Assembly: GCA_919902965.1 (NCBI GenBank)
Contig: CAKKSJ010000475.1
Location: forward strand, 1-6,942
DNA length: 6,942 nucleotides
DNA from: Burkholderiales bacterium
GTDB taxonomy: Bacteria > Pseudomonadota > Gammaproteobacteria > Burkholderiales > SG8-39
Direction: 5' to 3'
The notes under the pieces are model-generated. The model searched no databases and was not told where the DNA came from. It was given only the letters and a program-made list of their open reading frames with translations. Below are positions 1 to 4,938 of this stretch, in pieces. The translations under genes and the position numbers were made by a program. The first letter of the stretch is position 1. Each line of letters begins with the position of its first letter.

Positions 1-1
1 C

Positions 2-751
2 TTCATCCTCGAAGGCGACATGAACCAGGCACTACGGAGGCGAAGAATGCAAAAACACATCGCGGCGCTGCGGCGGCATTACATCATCTGCGGTATCGGC
101 CGCGTCGGCACCAACGTCGCGCACGAGCTCGAGGTCACCGGCCGCCACTACGTCGTCATCGAAAGCGACAGGGAAGCGATAGAGCGTTATCTGGAAAAAT
201 GCCCCGACGCATCGTGGACGCATGCCGATTCCAGCGAGGACAGCGCGCTGCTCGAGGCCGGCATCGAACACGCCGCCGGCGTCTTCGCGGTCACCGGGGA
301 CGACAGCAAGAACCTGGTGGTCACGCTCTCGGCCAAACTGCTCAACCCCGCGGCGCGCGTGGTGGCGCGCTGCCACGAAGTCAACTATATCGACAAGATA
401 CGCAAAGTCGGCGCCGACGCCATCGTGTCCCCCGATTTCACCGGCGGCATGCGCATCGTGTCGTCGATGATCCGGCCGCAGGTGGTGAGCTTCCTCGACG
501 AAATGCTGCGCGCGGACAACGCGCTGCGGGTGGAGGAAGTGCACATCCCCGAGAGCTTCGGCGCGAACACCATCGGCGGGCTCAAGCTGAACCGGCGCGC
601 GTTCGTGCTGCTGGCGGTGCGCGCGCAGGACCAGTGGGAGTTCAATCCCGCGGACAACTTCTTCATCGGCCCGGGCAACACCCTGGTGGTGATGACCACA
701 CCCGAAGGGCGCAAGTCGCTGGAGCGAAGTCTGGCCGCAACCGCTGCGTGA
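2..751 (+). CDS. TrkA-N (RCK) domain of a potassium channel or transporter, 5' partial
   Basis: This is the cytoplasmic regulatory part of a potassium channel or TrkA-like K+ uptake protein, which binds a nucleotide to gate K+ flux at the inner membrane. The frame is open to the window start: six codons (FILEGD) precede the first ATG at 20, and that ATG has no clear ribosome site. The ATG is therefore probably internal, and the N-terminal pore helices lie outside the window. Counting from that ATG, a Rossmann nucleotide-binding motif GIGRVG lies at residues 25-30, with an acidic residue (E48) at the end of the second strand. The TrkA-N fold runs to about residue 135, and a TrkA-C-like segment covers about 165-240. 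The arginine-rich stretch just before the Rossmann fold is typical of the linker between a Kch-type pore and its RCK domain. A stand-alone TrkA-like subunit is the alternative. Family assignment is strong; the exact subtype cannot be told without the missing 5' end. Confidence 0.9.
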   Translation, partial: FILEGDMNQALRRRRMQKHIAALRRHYIICGIGRVGTNVAHELEVTGRHYVVIESDREAIERYLEKCPDASWTHADSSEDSALLEAGIEHAAGVFAVTGDDSKNLVVTLSAKLLNPAARVVARCHEVNYIDKIRKVGADAIVSPDFTGGMRIVSSMIRPQVVSFLDEMLRADNALRVEEVHIPESFGANTIGGLKLNRRAFVLLAVRAQDQWEFNPADNFFIGPGNTLVVMTTPEGRKSLERSLAATAA

Positions 752-837
752 ACCTGCCGTGGCCCTGCACGTCTTGCTCGCGTTCATCCTCGACGCGATC
801 CTGGTCAGCCTCAGCAGGCAGCAATGAATGAGGCAGA

Positions 838-933
838 TAGCGTGAAAAGCCGCGTCCTTGCTTGATCTCCGAGCATGTGCTTTGCACCACTGATCGCCTT
901 CCGAATAGCAGTCGCGGCATTGCGGGCCGGTGC
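838..933. repeat. Dispersed repeat, copy A (right part only)
   Basis: This 96-bp segment is identical to 2265-2360 (copy B) except for one base (gcaccac here, gcgccac there). It also matches the start of the corresponding part of copy C (from about 5027). Only the right part of the longer repeat is present; the left part with the IS21-like end is missing. Similarity may begin a few bases earlier, around 830. It lies between the channel gene and the ParDE-like pair. Its last bases (ggtgc) run directly into a promoter-like TACAAT. No protein can be supported in it. Confidence 0.85.
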
Positions 934-939
934 TACAAT
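931..939 (+). promoter_or_regulatory. Extended -10 promoter element at the repeat edge, upstream of the ParD-like gene
   Basis: The sequence TGCTACAAT reads as an extended -10 (TGn followed by TACAAT, five of six matches to TATAAT). It lies about 32 bases before the ATG at 971. The -35 position, 17 bases upstream (911-916, gtcgcg), is poor, as is common for extended -10 promoters. The TGC belongs to the end of repeat copy A, and the TACAAT lies just outside it. Prediction only. Confidence 0.35.
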
Positions 940-970
940 TCAAGCGCTCATTACCGGAGGAGTACCCCGC

Positions 971-1228
971 ATGCCTCAGCCAGCACTCACCAAAGCGCAA
1001 CAGCGCCGCCTGGAGAAGCTCGCCCGCGAAGCGAGGCGTACACCTCAAGCCATGCTGCGATTCGTGCTCAGGGACGGATTCGAGCTATGCGAGGAAGACG
1101 TAGCTGCCGCGCGTGGCGCTCAAGTGGAATTGGCGGAATCGGGCACAGTGCCGCACCGCCAAGTGTCCAACGAGGCCCGCGCCGTGATTGCCCGCCATGC
1201 CAGAGCGCCGCGCCGCCAAGCCGCTTGA
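971..1228 (+). CDS. ParD/RHH-like antitoxin
   Basis: An 85-aa protein, probably the antitoxin that neutralises the ParE/RelE-like toxin encoded immediately downstream and represses their shared promoter. The ATG at 971 is chosen because a GGAGGAG ribosome site lies at 956-962. The frame stays open upstream to 875, but that extension is translated repeat copy A and has no ribosome site. The protein starts with a basic amphipathic stretch (KAQQRRLEKLAREARRTP), and residues 10-50 fit a ribbon-helix-helix/CopG-like DNA-binding region. The rest is a toxin-binding tail ending in a basic run. Family similarity is weak by eye; position (antitoxin first, overlapping the toxin by 32 bases) is the stronger argument. 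Autorepression is inferred from the family. Confidence 0.65.
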   Translation: MPQPALTKAQQRRLEKLAREARRTPQAMLRFVLRDGFELCEEDVAAARGAQVELAESGTVPHRQVSNEARAVIARHARAPRRQAA

Positions 1229-1496
1229 ATGGCTGCCTAGCGCGCGAGCGGCGTATCTCGAAACCCTGGAATACATCGCTCGCGAAGATGAGCACGCGGC
1301 GCGGCAGGTCGTGCAGCGCGTGGAAAGGTCATTGGCTACAATTCAGGCTATGCCGATGATCGGCACGCCGACCGCCGCCCAAGGCGTGCGCCGGTACCCT
1401 ATTCCAAACACCGGGCACGTCGTGAATTACCGGATAACAGGCATACGGATCATTCTGCAAAGGTGGTACCGGGCGCGAAGGGACAATCGACCGTAA
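1197..1496 (+). CDS. ParE/RelE-family toxin
   Basis: A 99-aa protein of the RelE/ParE fold, which in this superfamily either poisons DNA gyrase (ParE) or cleaves mRNA on the ribosome (RelE). Family hallmarks are visible from N to C terminus: a tryptophan and alanine-rich first helix (EWLPSARAAYLETLEYIA), the AARQVVQRVERSL second helix, the P-x-x-GTP turn, the GVRRYPI strand, VVNYRI and a closing strand ending WYRARRDNRP. Length is normal for the family, so this toxin looks complete. ATG 1197 is preferred; a TTG three codons upstream (1188) is an alternative. It overlaps the antitoxin by 32 bases, implying translational coupling. The YRI...RWYRARRD end is closer to ParE than to canonical RelE, but the target cannot be assigned from sequence alone. 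Confidence 0.82.
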   Translation: MPERRAAKPLEWLPSARAAYLETLEYIAREDEHAARQVVQRVERSLATIQAMPMIGTPTAAQGVRRYPIPNTGHVVNYRITGIRIILQRWYRARRDNRP

Positions 1497-1509
1497 GACC
1501 GCGAACTCG

Positions 1510-1525
1510 GAATGGTGGCCAAGGG
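1510..1525 (-). repeat. 16-bp match to the tRNA-Phe 3' terminus at a gene breakpoint
   Basis: The 16 bases here are identical to 4936-4951, where they form the acceptor 3' strand plus encoded CCA end of a tRNA-Phe-like fragment read on the minus strand. The match begins 14 bases after the ParE-like stop codon, exactly where the truncated HigB frame starts. Beyond base 1525 the tRNA similarity is lost. It may be a relic of recombination at a tRNA-derived site, or chance. Confidence 0.45.
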
Positions 1526-1712
1526 CACACTCGCATTCCCGGCGATTTACACAGTCAGGTTCGCGACGTCGGTCTACGTCCTGCACGCCTTCCAGAAGAA
1601 GTCGAAATCGGGAATCAAGACCCCAACCGAGGACCTGGAATTGATCCAGCGGCGGCTTAAGGCAGCCGAGGTCGATTACAAGATGCAGCTTGAAAAAGGA
1701 AAAGCGTCATGA
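1512..1712 (+). pseudogene. HigB-like toxin, N-terminally truncated
   Basis: A 66-codon frame whose residues 11-53 match the C-terminal half of the phage Gp49-like/HigB toxin family: IYTVRF, VYVLHAFQKKS, GIKTP, then an EDLELIQRRLKAAE helix. The complete homologue in this window (2693-3037, minus) is 114 aa. Aligning the two at the shared tyrosine (Y13 here, Y70 there) shows about 57 residues of N-terminal fold missing. The same frame carries the stop codon of the ParE-like gene only 15 bases upstream, so there is no room for the rest. The first ten or so residues are encoded by the 16-bp tRNA-like junction and unrelated sequence. The toxin is probably inactive, but its stop overlaps the downstream antitoxin start (ATGA), so the original coupling survives. 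Read as a remnant, not a functional short toxin. Confidence 0.75.
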
Positions 1713-2053
1713 AAAAAGACCCGGACACCCGCATCAAGCGCGGCACGAAGAACGTTTTTGCCGATCTCGGATTCCCCGATGCCGAAACCCATCTGCTCAA
1801 AGCGGAACTTGTGACTCGGATTCAGGGGGTCATCACCGCGCAAGAACTGACCCAGGTCGCCGCGGCCAAACACATGAGCCTGAGTCAACCGGACGTTTCA
1901 CGGCTGCTCAATGGGCAATTTCGCGACGTGTCGGTCGAGCGACTGATGCGGCTGCTGACGCGACTCGGCTGCGATGTCGACATCACCATCCGTAACCATG
2001 GGAAAGCGCCGGTGCCCCGGGACACGATCCGCCTGCTGGCCGCCTCGGTCTAA
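1709..2053 (+). CDS. HigA-like XRE-family antitoxin
   Basis: A 114-aa DNA-binding antitoxin of the XRE/HigA type. A Cro/C1-like helix-turn-helix is visible at about residues 43-70 (ITAQELTQVAAAKHMSLSQ, then PDVSRLLNGQF), followed by the conserved SVERLMRLLTRLGCDVDITI segment typical of antitoxins paired with Gp49-like toxins. Start at ATG 1709: an AAGGA ribosome site lies at 1696-1700, and the start overlaps the toxin-remnant stop by four bases. Because its own toxin is truncated, this looks like an orphan antitoxin. It could still repress transcription or cross-react with the related pair at 2373-3037, with which it shares the same layout and several motifs (MKK start, FxDxxxPDA, RDVSVERL versus RRISVERL). 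Confidence 0.85.
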   Translation: MKKDPDTRIKRGTKNVFADLGFPDAETHLLKAELVTRIQGVITAQELTQVAAAKHMSLSQPDVSRLLNGQFRDVSVERLMRLLTRLGCDVDITIRNHGKAPVPRDTIRLLAASV

Positions 2054-2068
2054 CGTCACAGCAGCAAC

Positions 2069-2122
2069 TGTTGGTGCGCGATCAGAATTGACCACCCTGC
2101 GTAAATCGCACTGACCACCGAT
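2069..2122. mobile_element. IS21-family-like terminal end (solo)
   Basis: The segment starts with TG and carries two spaced sub-repeats of the form TGACCACC (at 2089-2096 and 2112-2119). IS21-family insertion sequences begin with TG and carry several such short repeats at their ends, where the IstA transposase binds. The wording closely resembles IS21-type ends as I remember them. No istA or istB is present and no inverted partner end is visible nearby, so this would be a solo end or part of a non-autonomous derivative. Assignment is from memory of the family, not a search. Confidence 0.5.
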
Positions 2123-2360
2123 ATACAGCCGATTCCCCAATCTCGCCAGGTGATTGATGATGCTTCGCTCTGGTCAAACAAATCGCGCAGGCCTTATCAA
2201 TCGGGACCGCGCAAACAATAAGTCCGCCGCTCAATCCGGACCCCGCACCCCATCCAGAGGGCAATAGCGTGAAAAGCCGCGTCCTTGCTTGATCTCCGAG
2301 CATGTGCTTTGCGCCACTGATCGCCTTCCGAATAGCAGTCGCGGCATTGCGGGCCGGTGC
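2069..2360. repeat. Dispersed repeat, copy B (longest copy without tRNA insert)
   Basis: A 292-bp non-coding repeat. The left 54 bases match 4785-4838 (copy C) at 52 of 54 positions; the right 96 bases match copy A at 95 of 96. The middle parts of B and C align with small indels: B has an extra atacagccgat-like stretch near 2123, and C has a 58-bp tRNA-Phe segment where B has only ta (2219-2220). It lies exactly between the two convergent antitoxin genes (stops at 2053 and 2373) and fills that gap. No ORF in it shows family similarity. Confidence 0.88.
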
Positions 2361-2372
2361 CAAAATAGGAAT

Positions 2373-2696
2373 TCAGGACGCCAACGCTGCGTTCCTCACT
2401 TCTGATCGGCTCACCTTCACCGCCACTTCAATACGCGAGCCGAGCCCATTGATCATCGCCACGAGGCGCTCGACGCTGATGCGCCGGAAATCCGCGTTTC
2501 GAACGCGCGAGAAATCTCCGGCATCGATCCCGGTGAGGCTCTGCGCCTTTCTTACGGTGAGACCCTTTTTGTCGAGCGTCTTGATGATCTCTGTCGCCAG
2601 GATCGCCTTCAACTGGCGAACGTCGGCATCCGGGACATCAAAGTCCCGATAGATGTTTCCGCTCCCGCGGATAAGCTCAAGCGGTTCCTTTTTCAT
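2373..2696 (-). CDS. HigA-like XRE-family antitoxin (minus-strand pair)
   Basis: A 107-aa XRE-type antitoxin and probable autoregulator of its own operon. A helix-turn-helix is visible at about residues 45-70 (LTVRKAQSLTGIDAGDFSRV), followed by RRISVERLVAMINGLGSRIEVAVKV, the conserved segment of antitoxins paired with Gp49-like toxins. The start is the ATG at 2696: an AAGGAG ribosome site sits at 2710-2705, and the ATGA overlap with the toxin stop marks translational coupling. The frame is open further upstream, but that stretch is the toxin gene in another frame. The toxin-first order is usual for HigBA. It is a diverged relative of the antitoxin at 1709-2053, not a recent duplicate. Confidence 0.87.
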   Translation of the reverse strand: MKKEPLELIRGSGNIYRDFDVPDADVRQLKAILATEIIKTLDKKGLTVRKAQSLTGIDAGDFSRVRNADFRRISVERLVAMINGLGSRIEVAVKVSRSEVRNAALAS

Positions 2697-3037
2697 CGCA
2701 GCATCTCCTTCAGTCGCTTCAACCGGTCCTTGATCAAGTCGATCTCGTGTTTCGGGGTCTTGATGCCTTGCGTCGACTTTTTCTGAAATGCATGGACCAC
2801 CCACAGTTCATCCCCAAGCTGCACCGCATAGACCACCCGAAGGGCGTTACCCCGGAACGGCAACGCAAGCTCAAACACCCCCGACCCGAGGCCTTTCATC
2901 GGCTTGGCCACTCCCGCCATACCACCTTCGGCGGCAACGCTCAAAGCATCGATCACTATCTGCCGCGCGCCATCGGGAAACGCCTCAAAGGCTTTTCGCG
3001 CAGGCGTGATCCAGGATACCGGCCGCGTTGTTCTCAT
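2693..3037 (-). CDS. HigB-like toxin (phage Gp49-like family)
   Basis: A 114-aa toxin of the phage-derived Gp49-like/HigB family, RelE-fold ribonucleases that cut mRNA in the translating ribosome. Visible family features in order: the W-x-x-xARKAFEAFP amino-terminal helix, a second helix with the GxxxVAKPMKGLG turn, GVFELALPFRGNALRVVYAV strands, ELWVVHAFQKKS, GIKTP and a final charged helix (EIDLIKDRLKRLKEML). Length is full for the family. The ATG at 3037 follows a purine-rich stretch (AGAAGAGA) that can serve as a weak ribosome site. Its stop overlaps the antitoxin start by four bases. This is the only complete HigB-type toxin in the window. Confidence 0.87.
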   Translation of the reverse strand: MRTTRPVSWITPARKAFEAFPDGARQIVIDALSVAAEGGMAGVAKPMKGLGSGVFELALPFRGNALRVVYAVQLGDELWVVHAFQKKSTQGIKTPKHEIDLIKDRLKRLKEMLR

Positions 3038-3062
3038 TCTCTTCTGCCCATTTCGCTTCGAA

Positions 3063-3082
3063 TGTTGGCAGATTTACCAACA
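3063..3082 (-). promoter_or_regulatory. Candidate operator upstream of the HigBA-like pair
   Basis: An inverted repeat TGTTGG-(8 bases)-CCAACA lies 26 to 45 bases before the toxin start. A TTGACG hexamer (minus strand, 3090-3085) just upstream could be a -35 box, but no convincing -10 follows at the right distance. HigA-type antitoxins repress their own operons by binding short palindromes in this position, so this is the best operator candidate here. Confidence 0.4.
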
Positions 3083-3159
3083 CCCGTCAAGCGGATTGCC
3101 GAACATGTCGTCCTTCGCCGGACGGTCACTCGGCGGAATTTCGAATAGAAACGCATTTT

Positions 3160-3199
3160 CCAAGGCTGGAATTGAAGCACCAACGCAAAGATTTTCAGT
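3160..3199 (-). repeat. tRNA-Phe 3'-portion fragment, left copy (degenerate; possible attL/attR)
   Basis: Forty bases matching 4945-4984 at 38 positions, in the same orientation. Read on the minus strand they contain the anticodon loop CTGAAAA (anticodon GAA), the variable region, a T-loop TTCAATT and part of the acceptor strand. The two differences break two T-stem pairs (positions 53-61 and 50-64), and the terminal CCA-encoding bases are missing. It therefore cannot be a functional tRNA. It marks the left edge of the lower-GC block. Confidence 0.75.
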
Positions 3200-3250
3200 T
3201 GCACTTTAGGCTCTAAATCGTTGTATTAACGGCCCGCCCTCACTCGTAGA

Positions 3251-3273
3251 AGCTCGGCAAGACTCGCCGAGTT
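3251..3273. other. Hairpin in the gap below the 274-aa gene
   Basis: An 8-bp stem (AGCTCGGC / GCCGAGTT, one G-T pair) with a 7-base loop lies 52 to 74 bases past the minus-strand stop codon at 3325. No T-run follows on the minus strand, so it is not a clear intrinsic terminator. A short direct repeat (ctacgtt) follows at about 3275-3292. Confidence 0.3.
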
Positions 3274-3324
3274 CTCTACGTTTTCCCTACGTTCTCAGTT
3301 CGGGCTCTTTCGTACCGGATGATC

Positions 3325-4149
3325 CTAATCAGAATCCTTAGGTACTGAATCCACGTAGTCGCGCAATGATGTTGGTAGTGCAGGAAGGTTCGCTTGTTCA
3401 AATTTCTCGGGGATAATCACTTGTGACATTTTTGCTTTGCTGCCAAACATCTCTGACATCACATCGTTAAGCAGGTTAAACGCGTTCCTATACCGCTGTT
3501 CATCACGGTCAACACGAAGCACGACCGCTCGCTGGTGGTCGCATACCCTAGCTATTAGCTCCGGTCCGAGATTACCTCGCATTGCTTCCACCGTCGCGTT
3601 CCCGTTCTCTCGGAAAACAGTAGATACCGCCCGCTGAAGTTCTTGTGCGCTATTGTTGAAATCGGAATGCCTTGCCATGAGATCTAAGTACGTCCGTTCG
3701 GTAAATTGAAGCCGCTCAAAAGCTGCCCTGCCGGTCGGTGTTGACAACAAAAACGCCAGCGACTTGAAATCGAACACGTTTGATTCATTAAAGTTAAATC
3801 CCACCGGCTTCACAAACATCCATTCCGGGGCGCCCGGATTTGCCTGATACATCACACTAATTCCGGACCGTATCCCATATCTGTAATTGGCGAGGTCATC
3901 TAATTGAGAACGGATCGTGAACAAAGCTCGGCAGCCGGCGGCCAAGTTGTCCCGTATCTGGGATCGGCGCTGAAACCACCAGTTCGACAAAAAGGCAAGC
4001 CCCGCTCCGGCGAAGGAACCGAACAACGTCTTGGTAATGTCTGACCAAAAATGGTCACTCTGAGATTCGGGCACGCGTTGAAGTGGTGCGCCGCCCAGAG
4101 TAGGGGCACGTTGAGTTTGGGAGTGTTCCTTTTCCGTTGGGGCATTCAT
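3325..4149 (-). CDS. Unrecognised membrane-anchored protein, 274 aa
   Basis: I do not recognise this protein. Residues 1-39 are polar and proline/glutamine-rich. One hydrophobic segment lies at about 40-58 (TLFGSFAGAGLAFLSNWWF), followed at once by RR, which suggests a single anchor with the large C-terminal part in the cytoplasm. Residues 60-245 look mostly helical, with charged heptad-like stretches (for example LIARVCDHQRAVVLRVDRDEQRYRNAFNLLNDVM). No catalytic motif is visible. The ATG at 4149 is supported by a GGAG ribosome site five bases upstream, and it overlaps by ATGA the stop of the possible 60-aa ORF before it. It is the last gene of a minus-strand operon with the 114-aa membrane protein. 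The lower GC compared with both window ends fits acquisition by transfer. Confidence 0.8.
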   Translation of the reverse strand: MNAPTEKEHSQTQRAPTLGGAPLQRVPESQSDHFWSDITKTLFGSFAGAGLAFLSNWWFQRRSQIRDNLAAGCRALFTIRSQLDDLANYRYGIRSGISVMYQANPGAPEWMFVKPVGFNFNESNVFDFKSLAFLLSTPTGRAAFERLQFTERTYLDLMARHSDFNNSAQELQRAVSTVFRENGNATVEAMRGNLGPELIARVCDHQRAVVLRVDRDEQRYRNAFNLLNDVMSEMFGSKAKMSQVIIPEKFEQANLPALPTSLRDYVDSVPKDSD

Positions 4150-4328
4150 GCAGGCTCCGGTCGGGCTCGGTCATAAGGCTGAGGTTCACCAATTGCCGTA
4201 TAGACGACACGCTTTAGGGTCGGCTCCAGCGGTGGTTCGGCGTTGTCAAATTCGAACGCGACTTGGGTGCGCAAGCCCGTCAAGACTGGAAACTCGTGGA
4301 TCTGCGCATTCAGTCTGCTACAAGCCAT
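4146..4328 (-). CDS. Possible 60-aa ORF overlapping both neighbours
   Basis: A possible small gene between the two membrane-protein genes. It starts with ATG at 4328 inside the last 19 bases of the 114-aa gene, in another frame, and ends in an ATGA overlap with the 274-aa gene. No ribosome site is seen, so it would rely on coupled translation. The product is soluble and acidic to neutral in the middle (FPVLTGLRTQVAFEFDNAE) with a proline-rich end, and third positions lean to G or C, which is coding-like. It otherwise explains an unusual 160-base gap inside an operon. It could be the C-terminal relic of a longer gene. No family recognised. Confidence 0.4.
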   Translation of the reverse strand: MACSRLNAQIHEFPVLTGLRTQVAFEFDNAEPPLEPTLKRVVYTAIGEPQPYDRARPEPA

Positions 4329-4654
4329 TTGAAAAAATGAATTGTAATGGGCACAACAATGATAATGATGGCGAACTTGGCAAGAATTGACCAAACTTTT
4401 CTACCGACGTATTTGTTAGCAGCGTTCCAGATGCCGACGTAGGTAAAAAAGTAATAGCCAGCGAAAAGCACCCATACAAACTTTTCGAGGTCGCTGCCTC
4501 GGTCCGGATTTAGAGCGGAAATACCAACAGCCCAGACAATGCCGCCCAACACCCCGTAAACCCAGTAAGTCATTGCCAAACCAAGATTACCCTCCAACAA
4601 GTCTACTATCAGGAAATTCTTTTCACGCAACTGCTCTTTTTTGACTTCGTCCAT
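4310..4654 (-). CDS. Unrecognised small membrane protein, 114 aa, three predicted TM segments
   Basis: I do not recognise this family. After a charged, lysine/glutamate-rich start (MDEVKKEQLREK) there are three hydrophobic segments at about residues 24-46, 58-77 and 88-107. The middle loop is polar (NPDRGSDLEK). The second segment is aromatic-rich (FVWVLFAGYYFFTYVGIW), and a basic loop (KYVGRK) leads to the third. The ATG at 4654 has a strong AAGGAG ribosome site five bases upstream. It is the first gene of the minus-strand operon that continues to the 274-aa protein, and it begins about 130 bases from the IS21-like end at 4785. A partner role, such as a membrane subunit or anchor for the 274-aa protein, is only inferred from position. 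Confidence 0.8.
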   Translation of the reverse strand: MDEVKKEQLREKNFLIVDLLEGNLGLAMTYWVYGVLGGIVWAVGISALNPDRGSDLEKFVWVLFAGYYFFTYVGIWNAANKYVGRKVWSILAKFAIIIIVVPITIHFFKWLVAD

Positions 4655-4784
4655 GTTGACTCCTTAAAAAGAGCAGCCACCGAAAGAAGGTTGTATGAGT
4701 TGGACTCCACTTCCCATTTCTATTTGTCTGCTCAGTTCTTGTGCTGCATTTGGTACGGGTGTGTGACAGGTTAACGCACTGATG

Positions 4785-4838
4785 TGTTGGTGCGCGATCA
4801 GAATTGACCACCCTGCGCGAATCGCACTGACCACCGAT
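4785..4838. mobile_element. IS21-family-like terminal end (solo), second copy
   Basis: Same organisation as the end at 2069: it starts with TG and carries two TGACCACC sub-repeats (4805-4812 and 4828-4835). It is in the same orientation as the copy at 2069, so the two do not form the inverted ends of one element. No transposase gene lies within or next to it. Family assignment is by recall. Confidence 0.5.
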
Positions 4839-4938
4839 TTTCCAATCTCTCCAGGTAATTGATAACGCTTCGCTCTGGTCAAACAAATCGCGCAGGCCTG
4901 ATCAATCGGGACCGCGCAAACAACACCCATCTGCAGAA

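Noticed and set aside
752..837. Short frame from GTG 759 encoding a 22-residue hydrophobic peptide (ALHVLLAFILDAILVSLS).
   Set aside because: No ribosome site, very short, and next to a repeat boundary; at most the relic of a gene disrupted there.
875..970. N-terminal extension of the ParD-like frame starting MCFAPLIAF.
   Set aside because: It is translated repeat copy A; the same peptide appears at 2302 from copy B in front of unrelated sequence. The ribosome site supports ATG 971.
32..1048. Long minus-strand ORF (338 codons) opposite the channel gene and repeat copy A.
   Set aside because: It mirrors a well-supported plus-strand gene in GC-rich DNA, runs into the repeat, and shows no family features.
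932..1348. Near-repeat gctacaattcaagc (932) and gctacaattcaggc (1335).
   Set aside because: Thirteen of 14 bases, but the second lies inside the ParE-like coding sequence with a sensible translation; most likely chance.
2048..2100. Integron attC site: GTCTAAC at 2048-2054 fits the RYYYAAC half-site, and the region has cassette-like TA genes.
   Set aside because: No matching GTTRRRY partner with correct spacing and no such motif at the other repeat copies; genes are in both orientations and there is no integrase.
2302..2652. Plus-strand ORF of 116 codons.
   Set aside because: Its start is repeat copy B and the rest is the antisense of the HigA-like gene at 2373-2696.
3437..3637. Plus-strand ORFs within 2747-3637 and 5143-5484.
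   Set aside because: They lie mostly antisense to well-supported minus-strand genes and show no recognisable features.
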